DNA from: Candidatus Saccharimonadota bacterium
GTDB taxonomy: Bacteria; Patescibacteriota; Saccharimonadia; Saccharimonadales; Saccharimonadaceae
Direction: 5' to 3'
DNA: 64,000 nucleotides
Assembly: GCA_905372305.1 (NCBI GenBank)
Contig: CAJPOP010000001.1
Span: 520,278 to 584,277 of the forward strand
The notes beneath the pieces were generated by a model. It was not told the origin of the DNA, did no database searches, and worked only from the letters and a program-made list of their open reading frames with translations. The position numbers were made by a program, and so were the translations under genes. This document shows, in pieces, positions 61,378 to 64,000 of the stretch; the stretch's first letter is position 1, and every line of letters begins with the position of its first letter.

Positions 61378-61865
61378 CAATCAGCCTGAATCCTTTTATA
61401 TCGAAACCGCGCGCCAATCCGCCAGCCGCCGCGTGCATCCGGATCAAACTGATAAATTTCGCCGTTTTTTACCTCGGAGATAATGCCCAGCGCTGGATTG
61501 TACGGCGCCAGCGTCCGGTAATACAGCAAATCGCCGCTTGATATAATTTTCATGCCAGGAAATACGCTCTGAAAACGCTCGCGGCCGATGTCGTCAAAAT
61601 AATTCGGCTGTCCTTTCGGCGGTAAAAATTCCTCGACCTTCAAACCCATACGACGCACTATTTTTTTAATATCGGCAAGCGTAGCCGACGACGACGCCTC
61701 GACATACACCGCCAAATGATTTTTACTCGTCAAGAATACGCTAGCCGCTGCCGTCCGGCCAACATCGCTCATCGGCAAAATTATCGACTGAATCTCAACC
61801 GAAAAATCAAACTTTTCCTTGGCAATTTCTTCCAGCGCTAATACGTCATACGTCGTCGTATTCAT
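61377..61865 (-). CDS. Hypothetical protein coupled to a P-type ATPase
   Basis: Protein of 162 aa, not recognised. Alternating beta/alpha pattern (ASVFLTSKNHLAVYVEASSS, ADIKKIVRRMGL) and a C-terminal part with GISSEVKNGEIYQFDP-like strands (IISEVKNGEIYQFD). Soluble. A minus-strand TAAAAT 6 nt before the ATG suggests a leaderless start. Being cotranscribed with the ATPase, it may regulate or bind its substrate (inference). Confidence 0.6.
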   Translation of the reverse strand: MNTTTYDVLALEEIAKEKFDFSVEIQSIILPMSDVGRTAAASVFLTSKNHLAVYVEASSSATLADIKKIVRRMGLKVEEFLPPKGQPNYFDDIGRERFQSVFPGMKIISSGDLLYYRTLAPYNPALGIISEVKNGEIYQFDPDARGGWRIGARFRYKRIQAD

Positions 61866-62004
61866 AATTATATTTTACCACCAACGGCGAATTGCCGCTA
61901 ATTTGCCGGTAAAATCCGTCGTCAACTTGCGGCCGGAATTTCTCCGACGAGTCGTGCGCGCCGTTCCATTCGCGTAATTTTTAGCCAACGCCAGCGTTAT
62001 GCAG

Positions 62005-62010
62005 TAAAAT
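62005..62010 (+). promoter_or_regulatory. -10 box for leaderless helicase gene
   Basis: TAAAAT 6 nt before ATG 62017. Confidence 0.6.
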
Positions 62011-62016
62011 AGTTAT

Positions 62017-64000
62017 ATGGATTTTCAAACTCGCTACGCCAAGCTGAACGCTAATCAGCGCCAAGCGGTCGATTATATTCACGGTTCGCTCCTGGTGATC
62101 GCCGGGCCGGGCACGGGAAAGACCGAGCTGCTGAGTATGCGCACTGCCCAGATTTTGCGCCAGACCGACACGCTGCCGGATAGTATTTTATGCCTGACGT
62201 TTACCGAGAGCGGCGCTGCCAACATGCGCCAGCGCCTGCGCCAGATCATCGGCGAGGACGCTTATAAAATCGCCATTCACACTTTTCACAGCTTCGGCAC
62301 GGAGATTATCAATCAGCACAGGGAATATTTTTTTCATGGCGCTGATAGTCAGCCAGCGGACGAATTGACACAGCACCAAATCGTAACGGGGATTCTGGAG
62401 GGGCTTGATTGGCGTAATCCGCTGAGCGTTAAAAACAACGGTGAATTCGTCTACACCAGCGAGCTGATCCGAGTCATTTCCGAGTTCAAGCAGAGCGGCC
62501 TCACGCCGGCGGAACTGCAGGCGATTACGGCGGATAATCAGCGGGTGATCGCCGACATTACCGCTGACGTCCAGCAGGTGTTCGCGAGCAAAATTTCTAA
62601 AAAAACCATTGAATTATTTGCGCCGCTGGCGGAGAAAATCGCCAAAATTACCAATGGAACTACTGAGAAAATCTCTCATGAAACCACTAGGAACGCCACA
62701 GAAGCTCCTAAAAATTCCACTAATTCAGCGCCGCATAACCTTGCGGCCGTCGCCCAAAATCCCGCCAATTTACCGCCGTCCGTCACTCCGTATGCCAACG
62801 TCCTGGCACTCAGCATCGCCCACGCCGCCCAAGAGGCGATCGACGCCAACTCCACCAAACCACTGACCGCCTGGAAAAACAAGTGGTGCGAAAAGAACGC
62901 CGCTGGCGAATTCGTCCTGAAGGATTTCGCCGCCAGCGAGAAACTATCCGCCGCCATCGACGTCTACGAAGCATATGGCAACGTGCTGGCCGAGCGCTCG
63001 CTGTTTGACTACGACGACATGATTTTATCGGTTATTCAAGCTTGCGAATCCCACCCGGAACTACGCGCCAACCTTCAGGAGCAATTTCAGTTCATCATGG
63101 TCGACGAATTTCAAGATACCAACCTGGCGCAGCTGCGGCTGCTATTCGATCTGACTGGCGATGAGGACAATCCCAACATCATGGCGGTCGGCGACGACGA
63201 CCAGGCGATTTTCAGTTTTCAGGGCGCGGACGTTGGCAATATCCAGCGCTTCCGCCAGCACTATCACGACCCGAAAATCATCGTGCTGACGGACAATTAC
63301 CGCTCGGCAGCTGATATCCTGACAGTGGCACGCGGAGTGATTACCCAGGGAACGGATCGCCTGGAGGACACCATTAACGGCTTGTCGAAACAATTGACCG
63401 CGCACGCGTCTGGTAACGGCGCGCGGGTTGAAATCCAGGAATTTGCCTCGGTGAGCGAGGAGCGAGCAGGGGTGGCCCGGCAAATTGCCGAGCTGATTAA
63501 ACGCGGCAAAAAACCAGAACACATCACCGTCATCGCCCGCCATCACAAGGAGCTGATCGAGCTGCTGCCATACCTGTACCGGGAGAATCTGACCGTTAAT
63601 TACGAGCGCCACGACGATATTTTAGAGCAAGACATTATTCAAGCGCTGGACAAACTAGCACGAGTGGTCATGGCGATTCATCAAAATAACCTCGACGCCG
63701 CCAACAGCCTGCTGCCAGAGGTCATCGCCCATCCGGCGTTTGGCTTTTCGGCGCTGGATATCTGGCGGCTCAGCCTCCACGCGTATAAAAATCGGCAGCT
63801 GTGGCTAGAGAGCATGCTAGCGAATAGTACCTTTCAGCCATTTGGTGAGTGGCTGCTAGAGCGGGCGAGGGACGTGCCGAATTTGCCGCTGGAGGAGCAG
63901 TTGGATAAGTTGTTGGGGTTGGAAATAGACGCTGGAATTACTCCAATCGACTCCGTACAGCGATTGCAATCAACCGGCGAGGAGCTTTCCTCAGAACTCC
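62017..64000 (+). CDS. UvrD/PcrA-like superfamily 1 helicase, 3'-truncated by the window edge
   Basis: 661 codons are visible and the frame is still open at the end. SF1A motifs in order: Q motif LNANQRQAVDY, Walker A AGPGTGKTE (motif I), FTESGAANMRQRL (Ia), IHTFHSFG, motif II DEFQDTN, motif III VGDDDQAIFSFQGA, motif IV DNYRSA. An unusual Asn/Thr/Ala-rich stretch of about 60 residues near 205-260 (TNGTTEKISHETTRNATEAP) interrupts domain 1B. Unwinds DNA in repair or recombination; whether a nuclease domain (AddA/PDDEXK) follows cannot be seen because the end is outside the window. Confidence 0.88.
   Translation, partial: MDFQTRYAKLNANQRQAVDYIHGSLLVIAGPGTGKTELLSMRTAQILRQTDTLPDSILCLTFTESGAANMRQRLRQIIGEDAYKIAIHTFHSFGTEIINQHREYFFHGADSQPADELTQHQIVTGILEGLDWRNPLSVKNNGEFVYTSELIRVISEFKQSGLTPAELQAITADNQRVIADITADVQQVFASKISKKTIELFAPLAEKIAKITNGTTEKISHETTRNATEAPKNSTNSAPHNLAAVAQNPANLPPSVTPYANVLALSIAHAAQEAIDANSTKPLTAWKNKWCEKNAAGEFVLKDFAASEKLSAAIDVYEAYGNVLAERSLFDYDDMILSVIQACESHPELRANLQEQFQFIMVDEFQDTNLAQLRLLFDLTGDEDNPNIMAVGDDDQAIFSFQGADVGNIQRFRQHYHDPKIIVLTDNYRSAADILTVARGVITQGTDRLEDTINGLSKQLTAHASGNGARVEIQEFASVSEERAGVARQIAELIKRGKKPEHITVIARHHKELIELLPYLYRENLTVNYERHDDILEQDIIQALDKLARVVMAIHQNNLDAANSLLPEVIAHPAFGFSALDIWRLSLHAYKNRQLWLESMLANSTFQPFGEWLLERARDVPNLPLEEQLDKLLGLEIDAGITPIDSVQRLQSTGEELSSEL

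Noticed and set aside
59776..61389. Plus-strand ORFs opposite the second P-type ATPase
   Set aside because: Several long frames exist opposite this GC-rich gene, but their translations are low in recognisable pattern and the minus-strand gene has all ATPase motifs.

Overview
The window looks like a chromosomal piece of a Candidatus Saccharibacteria (TM7, Patescibacteria) genome. This is inferred from gene content and protein style: many short informational proteins, no biosynthetic operons apart from dTMP synthesis, a ThrE-like exporter, LPXTG surface proteins in a monoderm-like setting, a type IV pilin-like protein, and rpoB-rpoC plus rpsL-rpsG near fusA. Standard stops including TGA are used (tmk ends in TGA), so this is not a UGA-recoded CPR lineage. 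No rRNA, CRISPR array or transposase was seen; one tRNA (Gln, UUG) is present.

Layout: 1-10970 holds hisS (cut by the window edge), tig, a secreted HExxH metallopeptidase, clpP, a RelB/YafQ-type toxin-antitoxin pair, a degenerate HD-domain protein and a dTMP/folate group (thyA, folA, dcd, tmk). 11154-25645 is the transcription/translation core: rpoB, rpoC, rpsL, rpsG, a membrane trypsin-like protease and fusA. 25748-34690 carries a ThrE-like exporter, conserved small proteins, a DUF2797-like protein, dnaX-dnaB, a GT-C-like membrane protein and ybaB-recR. 34756-37193 has two paralogous sortase-type surface proteins. 37434-42183 has a MacB-like ABC pair and an NrnA-like DHH phosphoesterase. 42188-44073 is an accessory island of decayed peptidase genes and the first ribozyme cassette. 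44111-50937 holds cysS, an ABC/AI-2E operon, a two-component system and a GreA-like factor. 51127-51952 is the second ribozyme cassette. 52321-64000 has two P-type ATPases, a frameshifted membrane protein, tRNA-Gln, a pilin-like protein, an RlmD/TrmA-type methyltransferase carrying two palindromic in-frame inserts, and the start of a UvrD-like helicase.

The most unusual content is a pair of near-identical transcription units (43495-44073 and 51127-51952). Each has a promoter, a 215-nt leader identical in both copies, a different small ORF, and a 3' end that is a complete type III hammerhead ribozyme. Leader and 3' region can form two long-range helices and one local helix that meet as a compact three-way junction, clamping the ORF inside a loop and placing the self-cleaving ribozyme 3 nt beyond the clamp. 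The ORFs differ completely while the RNA frame is conserved, so these look like RNA cassettes with exchangeable cargo. I do not recognise this architecture as a described family.

Other patterns across the window: (i) about 20 genes have a -10 box only 6-9 nt before the start codon, implying widespread leaderless mRNAs, while a second set has long leaders with Shine-Dalgarno sites; (ii) structural zinc sites are missing from RpoC (both sites), DnaX and RecR, whereas the catalytic zinc ligands of CysRS remain; (iii) ribosomal protein S12 has Pro where Lys88 (E. coli numbering with Met) is usual, which fits the reported streptomycin tolerance of TM7. All function calls are from reading sequence only; no search was run.
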